Of a DNA stretch of 64,000 nucleotides, positions 26,156-37,934 are shown in pieces. Source of the stretch: Streptomyces sp. NBC_01298 (GTDB lineage: Bacteria > Actinomycetota > Actinomycetes > Streptomycetales > Streptomycetaceae); NCBI RefSeq assembly GCF_035978755.1, contig NZ_CP108414.1, positions 3,906,001 to 3,970,000 on the forward strand, read 5' to 3'. The translations under genes and the position numbers were made by a program. Every line of letters starts with the position of its first letter. Position 1 is the stretch's first letter. The notes beneath the pieces are model-generated. The model was given only the letters and a program-made list of their open reading frames with translations, made no database searches and had not been told where the DNA came from.

Positions 26156-28166
26156 GTGACCAGCCAGGTTAGTAGCCCAGCCGAACAGTCCGACGGGGCC
26201 GAAGGCGCAGTCGTCGGCGAGCAGCGGACGTCCCCGGGCCCGAACGGCGAACCCGCGGGCCATGCGGGCCACGCGGTTCCTGAGGGCCACACGGGCCCCG
26301 CGGGCCCGGGCGACGCCGCGTCGAAGGAAGTGCGCCAACTCGATCGGGTGATCATCCGCTTCGCGGGTGACTCCGGTGACGGCATGCAGCTCACCGGTGA
26401 CCGTTTCACCTCGGAAACCGCCTCCTTCGGCAACGACCTCTCGACGCTGCCGAACTTCCCGGCCGAGATCAGGGCGCCCGCCGGCACCCTCCCCGGTGTG
26501 TCGTCCTTCCAGCTGCACTTCGCCGACCACGACATCCTGACGCCGGGCGACGCCCCGAACGTCCTGGTGGCGATGAACCCGGCGGCGCTGAAGGCGAACA
26601 TCGCGGACGTGCCGCGCGGCGCGGAGATCATCGTCAACACCGACGAGTTCACCAAGCGCCCGATGGCCAAGGTCGGCTACGAGACCTCCCCGCTGGAAGA
26701 CGGCTCCCTGGACGCCTACAACGTCCACCCGGTGCCGCTGACCACCCTCACGGTCGAGGCGCTGAAGGAGTTCGGGCTCTCCCGCAAGGAGGCCGAGCGC
26801 AGCAAGAACATGTTCGCGCTCGGGCTGCTGTCCTGGATGTACCACCGGCCCACCGAGGGCACCGAGAAGTTCCTGCGGCAGAAGTTCGCGAAGAAGCCGC
26901 AGATCGCGGAGGCGAACGTCGCCGCCTTCCGGGCGGGCTGGAACTTCGGCGAGACCACCGAGGACTTCGCCGTCTCCTACGAGGTGGCCCCGGCCACCCG
27001 CGCCTTCCCGACCGGCACCTACCGCAACATCTCCGGGAACCTGGCCCTGTCCTACGGCCTGATCGCAGCCGGCCAGCAGGCCGATCTGCCGATCTACCTG
27101 GGCTCGTACCCGATCACCCCGGCCTCGGACATCCTGCACGAGCTGTCGAAGCACAAGAACTTCGGCGTACGCACCTTCCAGGCCGAGGACGAGATCGCCG
27201 GCATCGGCGCGGCGCTGGGCGCGGCCTTCGGCGGCGCGCTCGGCGTGACCACCACCTCGGGCCCGGGCGTGGCGCTGAAGTCCGAGACGATCGGCCTCGC
27301 GGTCTCCCTGGAGCTGCCGCTGCTGATCGTGGACATCCAGCGCGGCGGCCCCTCGACCGGTCTGCCGACCAAGACGGAGCAGGCCGACCTGCTCCAGGCC
27401 ATGTACGGGCGCAACGGCGAGGCGCCGGTGCCGATCGTGGCCCCGCGCACCCCGGCGGACTGCTTCGACGCCGCGCTGGACGCGGCCCGGATCGCGCTGA
27501 CCTACCGGACCCCGGTGTTCCTGCTCTCCGACGGGTACCTCGCCAACGGCTCCGAGCCCTGGCGGATCCCGGACGTGGCGGACCTGCCGGACCTCAAGGT
27601 CCAGTTCGCCTCCGGCCCCAACCACGAGCTCGCGGACGGCACCGAGGTCTTCTGGCCGTACAAGCGCGATCCGCAGACCCTGGCCCGCCCCTGGGCGGTC
27701 CCGGGCACGCCGGGGCTGGAGCACCGGATCGGCGGCATCGAGAAGCAGGACGGCACGGGCAACATCTCGTACGACCCGGCGAACCACGAGTTCATGGTCC
27801 GCACCCGCCAGGCCAAGATCGACGGCATCCTCGTCCCCGACCTGGAGGTCGACGACCCGGACGGCGCGCGGACCCTGGTGATCGGCTGGGGTTCGACGTA
27901 CGGGCCGATCACGGCCGCCGTACGCCGGCTGCGGCTCGCCGGGCTGCCCATCGCGCAGGCCCACCTGCGCCACCTCAACCCGTTCCCGAGGAATCTGGGC
28001 GAGGTCCTGAAGCGTTACGACAAGGTAGTGGTGCCGGAGATGAACCTCGGGCAGCTCGCGACCCTCCTGAGGGCGAAGTACCTGGTCGACGCACAGTCGT
28101 ACAACCAGGTGAACGGCATGCCGTTCAAGGCCGAGCAGCTCGCCAACCATCTCAAGGAGGCCATCA

Positions 28167-28174
<8 letters not shown>
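26156..28174 (+). CDS. korA: 2-oxoacid:ferredoxin oxidoreductase, alpha (with fused gamma) subunit
   Basis: The 672-aa protein starts at GTG 26156, nine bases after AAGGAGG. A variable 55-residue lead is followed by the gamma-type domain (about 60-240, RFAGDSGDGMQLTGDRF) and the alpha domain (about 285-672; YLGSYPITPASDILHELSKH, GALGVTTTSGPGVALKSE). With KorB it decarboxylates 2-oxoglutarate (or another 2-oxoacid) to the acyl-CoA and reduces ferredoxin. Actinobacterial KorAB is an oxygen-tolerant alternative to 2-oxoglutarate dehydrogenase. korB overlaps its 3' end by 8 bp. No ferredoxin gene is seen in the window. Confidence 0.93.
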
Positions 28175-29234
<1,060 letters not shown>

Positions 29235-29263
29235 TCGGCCGTACGGCGCCCGGCGAAGCGCAC

Positions 29264-29298
29264 CGAAGCCCGGATCCGCAAGGAGGGTCCGGGCTTCG
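29264..29298 (+). terminator. Terminator after korAB
   Basis: CGAAGCCCGGA (29264-29274) and TCCGGGCTTCG (29288-29298) form a perfect 11-bp stem starting 30 bp after the korB stop. Confidence 0.8.
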
Positions 29299-29458
29299 TC
29301 GCGTCCCGGCCGCCGCGTCCCGGCCGCCGGGCCGCCACCCAGGTGTCACGGACAGGCGCCACGGACAGGTGTCATGAGCATCTCGCCTGAGACTAATGAC
29401 TTTCCGCGTGTACGGCGCTACCGTCGTCAGGTTGGCTTGAAGTAGCTCTGGAGGTCCC

Positions 29459-30436
29459 GTGAAGGCACAGAACGACCAGCGCACGGGGTTGCTCTACGGC
29501 TTCGCCTCGTACGGGATGTGGGGGATCGTGCCCCTCTTCTGGCCGCTCCTCCAGCCCGCCGGAGCGATCGAGATCCTCGCCCACCGCATGGTGTGGTCCC
29601 TGGCCGTGGTCGGCGTGGCGCTGCTGGCCCTGCGCCGCTGGGGATGGGTCTCCGAGCTGCTGCGCCAGCCGCGCAAGCTCGCCCTCACGGCGGTGGCCGC
29701 CGCCCTGGTCACCGTGAACTGGGGCGTGTACATCTGGTCGGTCAACAACGGCGCGGTCGTCGAGGCGAGCCTCGGCTACTTCATCAACCCCCTGGTCACC
29801 ATCGCGCTCGGCGTCCTGGTGCTCGGCGAGCGCCTGCGCCGCACGCAGTGGGCGGCGGTCGGCATCGCCGTCGCGGCCGTGCTGGTCCTCGCCGTCGGGT
29901 ACGGGCGGCCGCCGTGGATCTCGCTGATCCTGGCCTTCTCCTTCGCCCTGTACGGGCTGATCAAGAAGCAGCTCGGCATGGGCGGCCTGGAATCGCTGAC
30001 CGCCGAGACCGTGATCATGTTCCTGCCCGCCCTCGGCTACCTGCTGTGGCTCGGCTCGCGCGGCGAGTCCACCTTCACCGCGCAGGGCCCGGGCCACGCC
30101 GCCCTGCTGGCCTCGGCCGGGCTGGTCACGGCGATCCCGCTGATCTGCTTCGGCGCCGCCGCGATCCGGGTCCCGCTGTCCACCCTCGGGCTGCTCCAGT
30201 ACATGGCCCCGGTCTTCCAGTTCGGCCTCGGCGTCCTGTACTTCCACGAGGCCATGCCGGCCGCGCGCTGGGCCGGTTTCTCCCTGGTCTGGGTCGCCCT
30301 GTCGATCCTCACCTGGGACGCCCTGCGCACCGCCCACCGCTCCCGCGCCCTGCGCCTCGACGGCCTGACGGCGCCGCTGGCGGCTCCGCTCCCGACCCCG
30401 CTCCCGACCCCGGCCCCGGCGCGCGAGACCGCGTAG
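29459..30436 (+). CDS. rarD: EamA/DMT-family transporter RarD
   Basis: The 325-aa protein opens with YGFASYGMWGIVPLFWPLL, then EILAHRMVWSL and NWGVYIWSVNNGAVVEASLGYFINPL, the RarD subgroup signature. It has ten hydrophobic helices and a C-terminal Pro-rich tail (LPTPLPTPAPA). RarD proteins are drug/metabolite exporters of unsettled substrate. GTG 29459 follows GGAGG. Upstream, CACGGACAGG occurs twice 15 bp apart (about 29345-29370), a possible regulator site. Confidence 0.92.
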   Translation: MKAQNDQRTGLLYGFASYGMWGIVPLFWPLLQPAGAIEILAHRMVWSLAVVGVALLALRRWGWVSELLRQPRKLALTAVAAALVTVNWGVYIWSVNNGAVVEASLGYFINPLVTIALGVLVLGERLRRTQWAAVGIAVAAVLVLAVGYGRPPWISLILAFSFALYGLIKKQLGMGGLESLTAETVIMFLPALGYLLWLGSRGESTFTAQGPGHAALLASAGLVTAIPLICFGAAAIRVPLSTLGLLQYMAPVFQFGLGVLYFHEAMPAARWAGFSLVWVALSILTWDALRTAHRSRALRLDGLTAPLAAPLPTPLPTPAPARETA

Positions 30437-30467
30437 GGCCGGAGCCGGGGCCAGGGCCACCAGCACC

Positions 30468-30495
30468 GACGGGCGCGTCTTCGGACGCGCCCGTC
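30468..30495. terminator. Bidirectional terminator after rarD
   Basis: GACGGGCGCGTC-TTCG-GACGCGCCCGTC is a perfect 12-bp stem with a UUCG-type tetraloop between two convergent genes. Just beyond it a 26-bp segment starting TCCGCCGGACCC is duplicated in tandem (30502-30554), reaching into the 3' end of the minus-strand gene. Confidence 0.85.
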
Positions 30496-30548
30496 CGCGT
30501 GTCCGCCGGACCCGGGGCGGCCTGCGCTCCGCCGGACCCCCGGGCGGC

Positions 30549-30947
30549 CTACGCCTCCATCGGCAGCCCCGTGGCGGCGAGCCGGAGGCGGGGCGGTACG
30601 TGCGTGACCACCAGGGTCACGGCCTCCCCGGCCGTGGCCACCTCGCCGAGCTCCGCGGAGGGATCGCGCCGCATGACGCGGAACCGTCCGTCGGGCAGCG
30701 GGATCACGAAGGGGACCGCCACCTCGTAGGGGAAGCGGGTGGTGCTGCTGAAGTTCACGTGGCCATGGCTCGTGTACGGGTACAGCTGCCGCAGGATCGG
30801 GTCCTCGTAGGCCGCCTCCAGCACCTCGATGGTGCCGGTGCGCCAGTCCTCGGAGCCGAGGCGCTCCAGCTTGTCCGCCCAGGCCCGCCGCGTGCCGGCC
30901 CACTGGGCCTCGACGACCGCCGCACGGGTCTCTTCGTTCACGTTCAT
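30549..30947 (-). CDS. Hypothetical protein, DUF6193-like
   Basis: The 132-aa protein MNVNEETRAAVVEAQWAG... has the block LRQLYPYTSHGHVNFSSTTRFPYEVAVPFV followed by DGRFRVM and AVTLVVTHVPP. This layout resembles proteins recalled as DUF6193 in streptomycetes, some near natural product clusters; the match is from memory. ATG 30947 is preceded closely by a run of six G. No signal peptide or membrane segment is seen. It is convergent with rarD. Confidence 0.65.
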   Translation of the reverse strand: MNVNEETRAAVVEAQWAGTRRAWADKLERLGSEDWRTGTIEVLEAAYEDPILRQLYPYTSHGHVNFSSTTRFPYEVAVPFVIPLPDGRFRVMRRDPSAELGEVATAGEAVTLVVTHVPPRLRLAATGLPMEA

Positions 30948-31067
30948 CCCCCCAGTGTGCTCCCGCCCCGGCCCCACGGGCCGCTCCGTCCGCTTTCCGA
31001 ACGGGTGTGACCGGATTCAGGTCTTGACGGACTGTCATGTCCTCGCCGACCATCAGGCTCGCACTGA

Positions 31068-32453
<1,386 letters not shown>

Positions 32454-32510
32454 GGAACCAGCCCCCGAGTGGTCTAGTCCTTTGGAGCTCCGGTGTGATC
32501 TGATCGGATC

Positions 32511-32930
32511 ATGCCGGAGCTCCTCGCTGCACTCCTCACCCTGCTGGCCCAGGCCATCTCGGCCCTCAACCCCGCAGTGCTCGTGCGCAGGCGCCGCCGG
32601 CTGGCGCGGCTCGCCGACCACGCGCAGGGCCGTACCGTCCTCGTCCCCTGCGATCTGCGCGATCGCGAACTGACCGGGGGAACCTGGGCCGAAGGCCTGC
32701 TGGAACTGCCGCCCGGCGGGTCGGCACGGCCGGTCGGGCCGGTCCGCTGGCGCGCGAAGGGGCGTACGGGCGCTGCGCGCACGGCGGAGTTCCCGCCCCT
32801 GGAGGCCGCCTCCGCCGACGGGATCAGCGTCGCGTTCCGCTCCGCGGACGGGGCCACCGAGCTGCGGCTGCACCCGGACGAGGCCCCGATGGTGCTGCGC
32901 GTCCTACGTGTCCTGCGCGAGGCCCCGTAG
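32511..32930 (+). CDS. Small membrane-anchored hypothetical protein
   Basis: The 139-aa protein has one N-terminal hydrophobic helix (LLAALLTLLAQAISALNPAVLV) followed by a basic stop-transfer stretch (RRRRRLARL) and a soluble part with a possible small beta-domain (GRTVLVPCDLRDREL, then GISVAFRSADGATELRLHP). No family was recognised. ATG 32511 follows the aminopeptidase by 57 bp, and it overlaps the convergent Fic-like gene by 27 bp. Confidence 0.6.
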   Translation: MPELLAALLTLLAQAISALNPAVLVRRRRRLARLADHAQGRTVLVPCDLRDRELTGGTWAEGLLELPPGGSARPVGPVRWRAKGRTGAARTAEFPPLEAASADGISVAFRSADGATELRLHPDEAPMVLRVLRVLREAP

Positions 32931-33320
32931 CGAGGCCGACAGCGGCTCCTGGATCCGGGCCCGCAGTTCCTCCGCGACCGCGGCGACATCGGCGTGCCCC
33001 AGCTTCGCGGCCTCCACCAGATCGCCGAGTTCCTCCGGCGACGGCAGCTGCTTGGCCCCGGCGACCCGCAGGTACGAGCGGGTGGCGGCGGCGGCGTAGA
33101 ACTCGTTCATCGGGGATTCGAGCGCCGGGCACACCGCGAGCGTGTGCAGAAACGCCGCGGCCCGCCACGCGGTGTCCGGGGCGGGCTGCTCGGGGACCAG
33201 GATGAGGTCGTTCTGGTGCCGGGCCACGGCGGCGGCCACTCCGGAGGGATCCCACACGGCGGGATCGGACGGGAGATGGTGGGCCAGGGCCGTCCAGGCC
33301 CACTCCATGGTGATCTTCAA
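32904..33320 (-). CDS. Fic/Doc-like toxin component, catalytic motif replaced
   Basis: The 138-aa (TTG 33320) or 134-aa (ATG 33308) protein is all-helical. Its core FLHTLAVCPALESPMNEFYAAAATRSYLRVAG sits where Doc/Fic toxins have HPFxxGNKR. Many streptomycete proteins recalled from memory share the PALExxNxxFAA form and are labelled fic-family toxin components. The AMPylation/phosphorylation His and Gly-Asn-Lys are absent, so canonical Fic chemistry is unlikely. The TTG overlaps the stop of the RHH gene upstream, giving the antitoxin-toxin order. Confidence 0.65.
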   Translation of the reverse strand: MKITMEWAWTALAHHLPSDPAVWDPSGVAAAVARHQNDLILVPEQPAPDTAWRAAAFLHTLAVCPALESPMNEFYAAAATRSYLRVAGAKQLPSPEELGDLVEAAKLGHADVAAVAEELRARIQEPLSASLRGLAQDT

Positions 33321-33520
33321 TGCCCGAACCGCTCCTGGAAGTAGCCCCAGTGGTCGGCGAACTCCTCTATCCCGGACAGGAAGTTCTTCCGGTCCTCGTC
33401 GAGCTCGCGTTCCGTGACTTCGGTGATCAGCGCGGTGACCGTCGTGCCCAGGGCCGCCGCTCGCGCCTTCAGGCGTTCGTGGAACTCTTCTTCCAGGCGG
33501 ATGGTGACGTGTCTCGACAT
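33317..33520 (-). CDS. Ribbon-helix-helix antitoxin-like regulator
   Basis: The 67-aa protein MSRHVTIRLEEEFHERLKAR... has the RHH/MetJ-Arc fold pattern: an N-terminal beta-strand (HVTIRLEEE), helix A, a turn at LGTTVTALITEVTERELD, and a C-terminal tail (FADHWGYFQERFGH) likely to bind the partner. It is translationally coupled to the Fic-like gene and is expected to bind DNA as a dimer. A GTACAGC/GCTGTAC inverted repeat lies 11 bp upstream of the start. Confidence 0.8.
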   Translation of the reverse strand: MSRHVTIRLEEEFHERLKARAAALGTTVTALITEVTERELDEDRKNFLSGIEEFADHWGYFQERFGH

Positions 33521-33530
33521 GCTTTTCACG

Positions 33531-33550
33531 GTACAGCGGGGCTGCTGTAC
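33531..33550. promoter_or_regulatory. Candidate operator of the RHH/Fic-like pair
   Basis: GTACAGC (33531-33537) and GCTGTAC (33544-33550) form a perfect 7-bp inverted repeat with a 6-bp spacer, 11 bp before the antitoxin start. The position suits autorepression by the RHH protein. Confidence 0.55.
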
Positions 33551-33567
33551 GCAGGGCCGGAACGGCA

Positions 33568-33605
33568 CAAGGGTGGGCAGGGACACAGTCCCCCGCCCAC
33601 CCTTG
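33568..33605. terminator. Terminator of the LolA-like gene
   Basis: CAAGGGTGGGC pairs with GCCCACCCTTG (11 bp), and an inner GGGAC/GTCCC stem extends the hairpin. It lies 31 bp past the stop of the minus-strand gene at 33637. Confidence 0.85.
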
Positions 33606-33636
33606 GGTGCCTCTACCGGTTGCTTGTCGGCGTCGG

Positions 33637-34869
33637 CTACTTGTTGGCGTCGGCCGCCTTCACCAGCTCGGCCTTGGTGACCGCGCCGACGTAGACCTTG
33701 CCGTCGTCCGTGATCAGCGCGTTGACCACGCGGGTCTTCAGGACGCGGCCCTCGCCGAACTTCCCGGAGACCTTCTCGCCGAGCGAGTCGAGGAACTGAG
33801 CGGCCCCCTTGGGCGCGTTCTTGTCCTTGGCGGCGTCGTCCAGGCCCTTGAGGGTGTTGCTCGCGCCGGTCTCGATCCGGGCGATCGAGGTCCAGCCCTC
33901 GCCGAGGACCTTCGGCTCGCCCTTGGCGCCGTCGGCGCCGCCGGTCAGGCCGCCCAGGCCGGGGATGGCTTCGAGCGCGTCCAGGCCCTTGTCGGCACCC
34001 TTGCCCTCGCCCTTGCCGTGCTCGCCGGCCGCGCCCTCGGTCACCTTGGCGTCCTTGGGCGGGGTGAAGGCGAAGGTGTCGGCGGAGGGCTTGGAGAAGT
34101 CCACCTTCGTGAAGCCGGCGTCCACGATCGGCTTGCCGCCGTCGGTGGAGAGCACCTGCACGCGCAGCGGCACGCCGTTCTTCGCGTCCACCGCGATCTT
34201 CACCGAGGAAACCGTCGAACCGGTCCCCTTCGGCTTCAGGACCAGCTGGTAGGCGTCGCGGCCGGCCACCTGGGCCGTGTCCCCGACGGTGATGCCGGTG
34301 GTGGGTCCGGCGGCCTTCAGGACCTCCTGGGCGATCTCCTGCGGAGAGGCCGGGAGGCCGTCGCCCGCCTTGCGCTCGGCGCTCTTGCCGGCGTCCGTCG
34401 CGTCGGTGGGCGCCTTCTCGTGGAAGACCTCCTTCGACTTGGAGTCGTATCCCCAGACGTCGTCGCCGTTGTGGACGAGGCTGTACTCGTCCTTGCCGTC
34501 CACGAAGGTGAGCTTCTGGCGGTCGGGGCCGTCGGCGGCCACCCGGAAGGTGTGGGTGCCGCTCGCCAGCTGGGCGAGCTTGTCCTGCGGGTCCGCGGAG
34601 CCGCCGGTCACGCCGCCACCGCCGCCCAGCAGGCCGGCCGGAAGGCTCGGCAGCCCCAGGTCCGTGCTGATCTTGGCGCTGCCGGACAGCTGCTGTACGT
34701 CCGAGGCCGCGATCTTCTCGATGAGCTGCTGGGCCGTGACCTTCGGAAGGTCCGGTCCACCGGCGTTCGCGAAGGCCGGGACCATCGCGATCGTGCCGGC
34801 GACCACACCGAACACCGCGACCGGTACGGCGTACCGAGCGGCCTTGCGGGTCTTTGCGTTCGTTCCCAT
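33637..34869 (-). CDS. LolA/DUF2092-like exported lipid-carrier-fold protein
   Basis: The 410-aa protein has a signal peptide or anchor (AARYAVPVAVFGVVAGTIAMVPAFANA, about 10-36). A LolA-type incomplete beta-barrel region follows: ISTDLGLPSLPAG, HTFRVAADGPDRQKLTFV, DDVWGYDSKSKEVFHEK, GRDAYQLVLKP and KIAVDAKNGVPLRVQV. A second half (about 300-410) is Gly/Lys-rich and ends with ALITDDGKVYVGAVTKAELVKA. No lipobox Cys is present. In Gram-positive bacteria this fold is thought to help handle lipids or lipoproteins outside the membrane. The ATG start is supported by the signal sequence. Confidence 0.82.
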   Translation of the reverse strand: MGTNAKTRKAARYAVPVAVFGVVAGTIAMVPAFANAGGPDLPKVTAQQLIEKIAASDVQQLSGSAKISTDLGLPSLPAGLLGGGGGVTGGSADPQDKLAQLASGTHTFRVAADGPDRQKLTFVDGKDEYSLVHNGDDVWGYDSKSKEVFHEKAPTDATDAGKSAERKAGDGLPASPQEIAQEVLKAAGPTTGITVGDTAQVAGRDAYQLVLKPKGTGSTVSSVKIAVDAKNGVPLRVQVLSTDGGKPIVDAGFTKVDFSKPSADTFAFTPPKDAKVTEGAAGEHGKGEGKGADKGLDALEAIPGLGGLTGGADGAKGEPKVLGEGWTSIARIETGASNTLKGLDDAAKDKNAPKGAAQFLDSLGEKVSGKFGEGRVLKTRVVNALITDDGKVYVGAVTKAELVKAADANK

Positions 34870-35063
34870 GTCTGTCTGCCCTACCTCTGTGTGTACGGCG
34901 GCGACCTACCCGTCTTGATGTGGCCCACAACCGCGACCACGTCCACCCCTCGCCGCCACTCTCACCCGATCTGGTGGGGATGTGCCTCTATCTGACCAAA
35001 GAAGAGGGGGTCGGGGCGTCAGCCCCCGGAGCCAACTGTGCGTACGCCCCAGGGATGACACGA

Positions 35064-35107
35064 CGAGGGCCCGGCCTCCCCCACCCGTAGGGGTCGCCGG
35101 GCCCTCG
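35064..35107. terminator. Terminator of the polyprenyl synthase gene
   Basis: CGAGGGCCCGGC and GCCGGGCCCTCG form a perfect 12-bp stem enclosing a second C-run/G-run pair. It lies 31 bp past the stop of the minus-strand gene at 35138. The 194-bp spacer 34870-35063 otherwise carries only the LolA-like gene's upstream region. Confidence 0.85.
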
Positions 35108-35137
35108 CCCCTGATGTCCGGTGTCGCGTCCCGCCGG

Positions 35138-36148
35138 TCAGCCCGCGCGGTGGACCACGGCGTCGCACAGCTCCACCAGCGCCGACTTCGCGAAGCACTC
35201 GGGCAGCGGGGCCAGCGTGGCCCGCGCCTCCTCCGCGTACCGCACGGTGTCCTTGCGGGCCTGCTCCAGGGCCGGGTGGACCCGCAGCCGGGCGAGCACG
35301 TCGGCGTGCCGGGCGTCGTCCGTCAGATCGCCGTCCAGGAGCCGTACGAGCTCCAGGTCGTCGGGGTCGCCGCCCTGGGCCGCCATCTCCCGCAGCCGCA
35401 GGACCGGCAGCGTCGGGATGCCCTCGCGCAGGTCGGTGCCGGGGGTCTTGCCGGACTCGTGCGAGTCGGAGGCGATGTCGAGGACGTCGTCGGCGAGCTG
35501 GAAGGCGGTGCCGAGCCGCTCTCCGTACTGGGTCAGGATGTCGATGACCGACTCGTCGGCGCCGGACATCATCGCGCCGAAGCGGCCGGAGACCGCGATC
35601 AGCGAACCGGTCTTGCCGGCGATGACGTCGAGGTAGTGCTCGACCGGGTCGCGGCCGTCGCGCGGGCCCGCGGTCTCCAGGATCTGGCCCGTCACCAGGC
35701 GCTCGAACGCCTCGGCCTGGACCCGTACGGCCTCGGGGCCGAGGTCCGCCAGGATGTGTGAGGCGCGGGCGAACAGGAAGTCACCCGTCAGGACGGCCAC
35801 GGAGTTGCCCCAGCGGGCGTTGGAGCTCTCCACGCCGCGGCGCACGTCCGCCTCGTCCATGACGTCGTCGTGGTAGAGCGTCGCCAGGTGGGTGAGCTCC
35901 ACGACCACGGCGGAGGGGACGATCCCCGGCGCGTAGGGATCGCCGAACCGGGAGGCCAGCATCACCAGGAGCGGCCGGAACCGCTTGCCGCCGGCGCGGA
36001 CCAGGTGCTGCGCGGCCTCGGTGATGAAGGGGACTTCACTCTTGGTGGCTTCCAGCAGACCCGCCTCGACGGCGGCCAGTCCGGCCTGGACATCGGTCTC
36101 AAGAGCCTGGTCCCGCACGCTCAGTCCGAACGGCCCGACGACGGTCAC
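35138..36148 (-). CDS. Polyprenyl diphosphate synthase (menaquinone side chain)
   Basis: The 336-aa trans-isoprenyl diphosphate synthase has the first aspartate-rich motif HDDVMDEADVRRG (about 93-105), GGKRFRPLLVML upstream, and the second Asp motif QLADDVLDIASD. Long-chain members condense farnesyl and isopentenyl diphosphates to hepta- to nonaprenyl chains. Streptomycetes use MK-9-type menaquinones, so a menaquinone tail is the likely product. That suits its position between two complex I clusters. A 200-bp divergent spacer separates it from the POT transporter. Confidence 0.92.
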   Translation of the reverse strand: MTVVGPFGLSVRDQALETDVQAGLAAVEAGLLEATKSEVPFITEAAQHLVRAGGKRFRPLLVMLASRFGDPYAPGIVPSAVVVELTHLATLYHDDVMDEADVRRGVESSNARWGNSVAVLTGDFLFARASHILADLGPEAVRVQAEAFERLVTGQILETAGPRDGRDPVEHYLDVIAGKTGSLIAVSGRFGAMMSGADESVIDILTQYGERLGTAFQLADDVLDIASDSHESGKTPGTDLREGIPTLPVLRLREMAAQGGDPDDLELVRLLDGDLTDDARHADVLARLRVHPALEQARKDTVRYAEEARATLAPLPECFAKSALVELCDAVVHRAG

Positions 36149-36349
36149 GAGGGGTACTCCTGTCTGCTGACGATCACCTTGACGATCACACGGATTGTCG
36201 ATGTGTCGCTGCCATCACTCAAGCCAGCGTATCCGGTCTGTTTTCGATCACCCAGGGCGCCCGCCCGGCCACCGGCACCCTACCGGCCGGGCGGCGCCCC
36301 ATGCGCCCCGGTATGTTCGAGAGCAGCCGAAACAACCGGAGAATGCGTT

Positions 36350-37867
36350 TTGTCCAGAACTGCTACCGATAGAGACGACTCGTCCGACCCGGAGGCCGAC
36401 CAGCCGCCTCCCGGCGACGACCACGCCTTCCTCGGGCACCCCAGGGGCCTGGCCACGCTCTCCGGGCTGGAGGTCTGGGAGCGCTTCTCGTTCCTGGGCA
36501 TGCAGGCCATCCTCGTCCTCTACTTCGCGGACGCGGTGGCCAACGGCGGCCTGGGGATGAACCCGGGCACCGCGGCCTCCGTCTCGGCGGCCTACGGGAC
36601 CATGGTCTACCTCGTCTCCGTCGCCGGCGGGTGGCTCGCCGACCGGATCCTCGGTTCGTACCGCGCCGTGCTCTGGGGCGGCATCCTGATCGCCTGCGGC
36701 CATTACGCCATGGCCGTGCCGACCGCCGCCATGACCTGGGTGGGCCTCGGCCTGATCAGCGCCGGCACCGGCCTGCTGAAGCCGAACGTGGCGAGCATGG
36801 TCGGCAAGCTCTACAAGACGGACGACGACCGGCGCGACGCCGGCTTCGCCCTCTACTACATGGGCATCAACATCGGCGCCTTCGCCGGCCCCCTGATCAC
36901 CGCCTGGCTCGGTGAGCACGAGGGCTGGCACTGGGGCTTCTCGGCCGCCGCGATCGGCATGACCGCGGGCCTGATCCAGTACGTGGCCGGCCGCCGCCAC
37001 CTGGCGGGGCGCAAGCACTCCGCGGAGTTCGCGCTCGCGCCCGACGCGATGCGCTCGGCCGTGATCAAGATCATTGCCGGGATCCTCGTCTTCGCCGCCC
37101 TCGCCACTCTTCTGGCGGTACTGGGCTGGCTGACGATGGGCCGGTTCGTCGACCTGCTCACCCTGGTCTCGGTGATCGCGCCGATCGTCTACTTCGCGAT
37201 CATGTTCCGCAGCGACCGGGTGACGGCCGCCGAACGGGGGCGCCTGCGCCCGTACGTCGTGCTCTTCCTGGCCTCGGTGGCCTTCAACTTCATCCTCTTC
37301 CAGGCGTACTCGACGATGATGCTGCTCGCCTCGACGAACGCCCGTACCGAGATCCTCGGCTTCACCTTCCCGGCCGGCTGGTACGCCTCCGCGCTCGGCG
37401 CGTTCGAGGTGCTGCTGGCGCCGGTCGTCGCCGCGCTGTGGGTCCGGATGGGGCACAAGCAGCCGCACGCCTCCAACAAGATCGCCATCGGCGTGATCCT
37501 GGGCGGCCTGTCCTTCCTCCTGATGGTCATCCCGACCTCGGGGCACTCGGGCGACACGTACAAGATGGCCGCCTGGTGGATCATCGGCTCCTACCTGCTG
37601 CTCGGACTCGGCGACATCCTCCTCGAGACCTCCGGCATGTCGGCCACCACGAAGCTCGCCCCGAAGGCCTTCGCCAGCCAGACCATGGCCCTGTGGTTCC
37701 TGTCCCTGGCCCTGGCCAACGGCATCCAGGCGCAGGTGGTCAAGCTCTACGACCAGGTCTCCCACCCCGCCTACTTCGGCGTCAACGGCGCCATCGCGGT
37801 GGCGGTGGGGCTCGCAGTGATCGCGGCCGCCCCGTGGCTCAAGCGCACGATGCACCCGGTGCACTGA
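36350..37867 (+). CDS. POT/PTR-family proton-coupled oligopeptide transporter
   Basis: The 505-aa MFS-type protein has the POT signatures: SGLEVWERFSFLGMQAILVLYF (ExxERFxYY-like, here ERFSFLG), GGWLADRILGSYRAVLWGGILI and GINIGAFAGPLI (FYxxINxG-like, ALYYMGINIGAF). It imports di- and tripeptides. TTG 36350 with GGAGA seven bases upstream is the most likely start; the longer frame crosses the promoter. It is divergent from the polyprenyl synthase and 67 bp ahead of a CocE hydrolase. Confidence 0.93.
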   Translation: MSRTATDRDDSSDPEADQPPPGDDHAFLGHPRGLATLSGLEVWERFSFLGMQAILVLYFADAVANGGLGMNPGTAASVSAAYGTMVYLVSVAGGWLADRILGSYRAVLWGGILIACGHYAMAVPTAAMTWVGLGLISAGTGLLKPNVASMVGKLYKTDDDRRDAGFALYYMGINIGAFAGPLITAWLGEHEGWHWGFSAAAIGMTAGLIQYVAGRRHLAGRKHSAEFALAPDAMRSAVIKIIAGILVFAALATLLAVLGWLTMGRFVDLLTLVSVIAPIVYFAIMFRSDRVTAAERGRLRPYVVLFLASVAFNFILFQAYSTMMLLASTNARTEILGFTFPAGWYASALGAFEVLLAPVVAALWVRMGHKQPHASNKIAIGVILGGLSFLLMVIPTSGHSGDTYKMAAWWIIGSYLLLGLGDILLETSGMSATTKLAPKAFASQTMALWFLSLALANGIQAQVVKLYDQVSHPAYFGVNGAIAVAVGLAVIAAAPWLKRTMHPVH

Positions 37868-37934
37868 CCGTCCGTTGCCCACTGACCGTCCCGCTGTCCG
37901 CTGACCCTCCGAGGAGATGGGCGAGAGACCCTCG

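Noticed and set aside
33637..34930. Long minus-strand frame ending in the RHH gene
   Set aside because: Upstream of 33520 it is a shadow of the LolA-like gene. The RHH protein starts at ATG 33520.
35870..36349. Upstream in-frame extension of the POT transporter
   Set aside because: It runs antisense through the polyprenyl synthase gene and the promoter spacer; TTG 36350 with GGAGA fits the family start.
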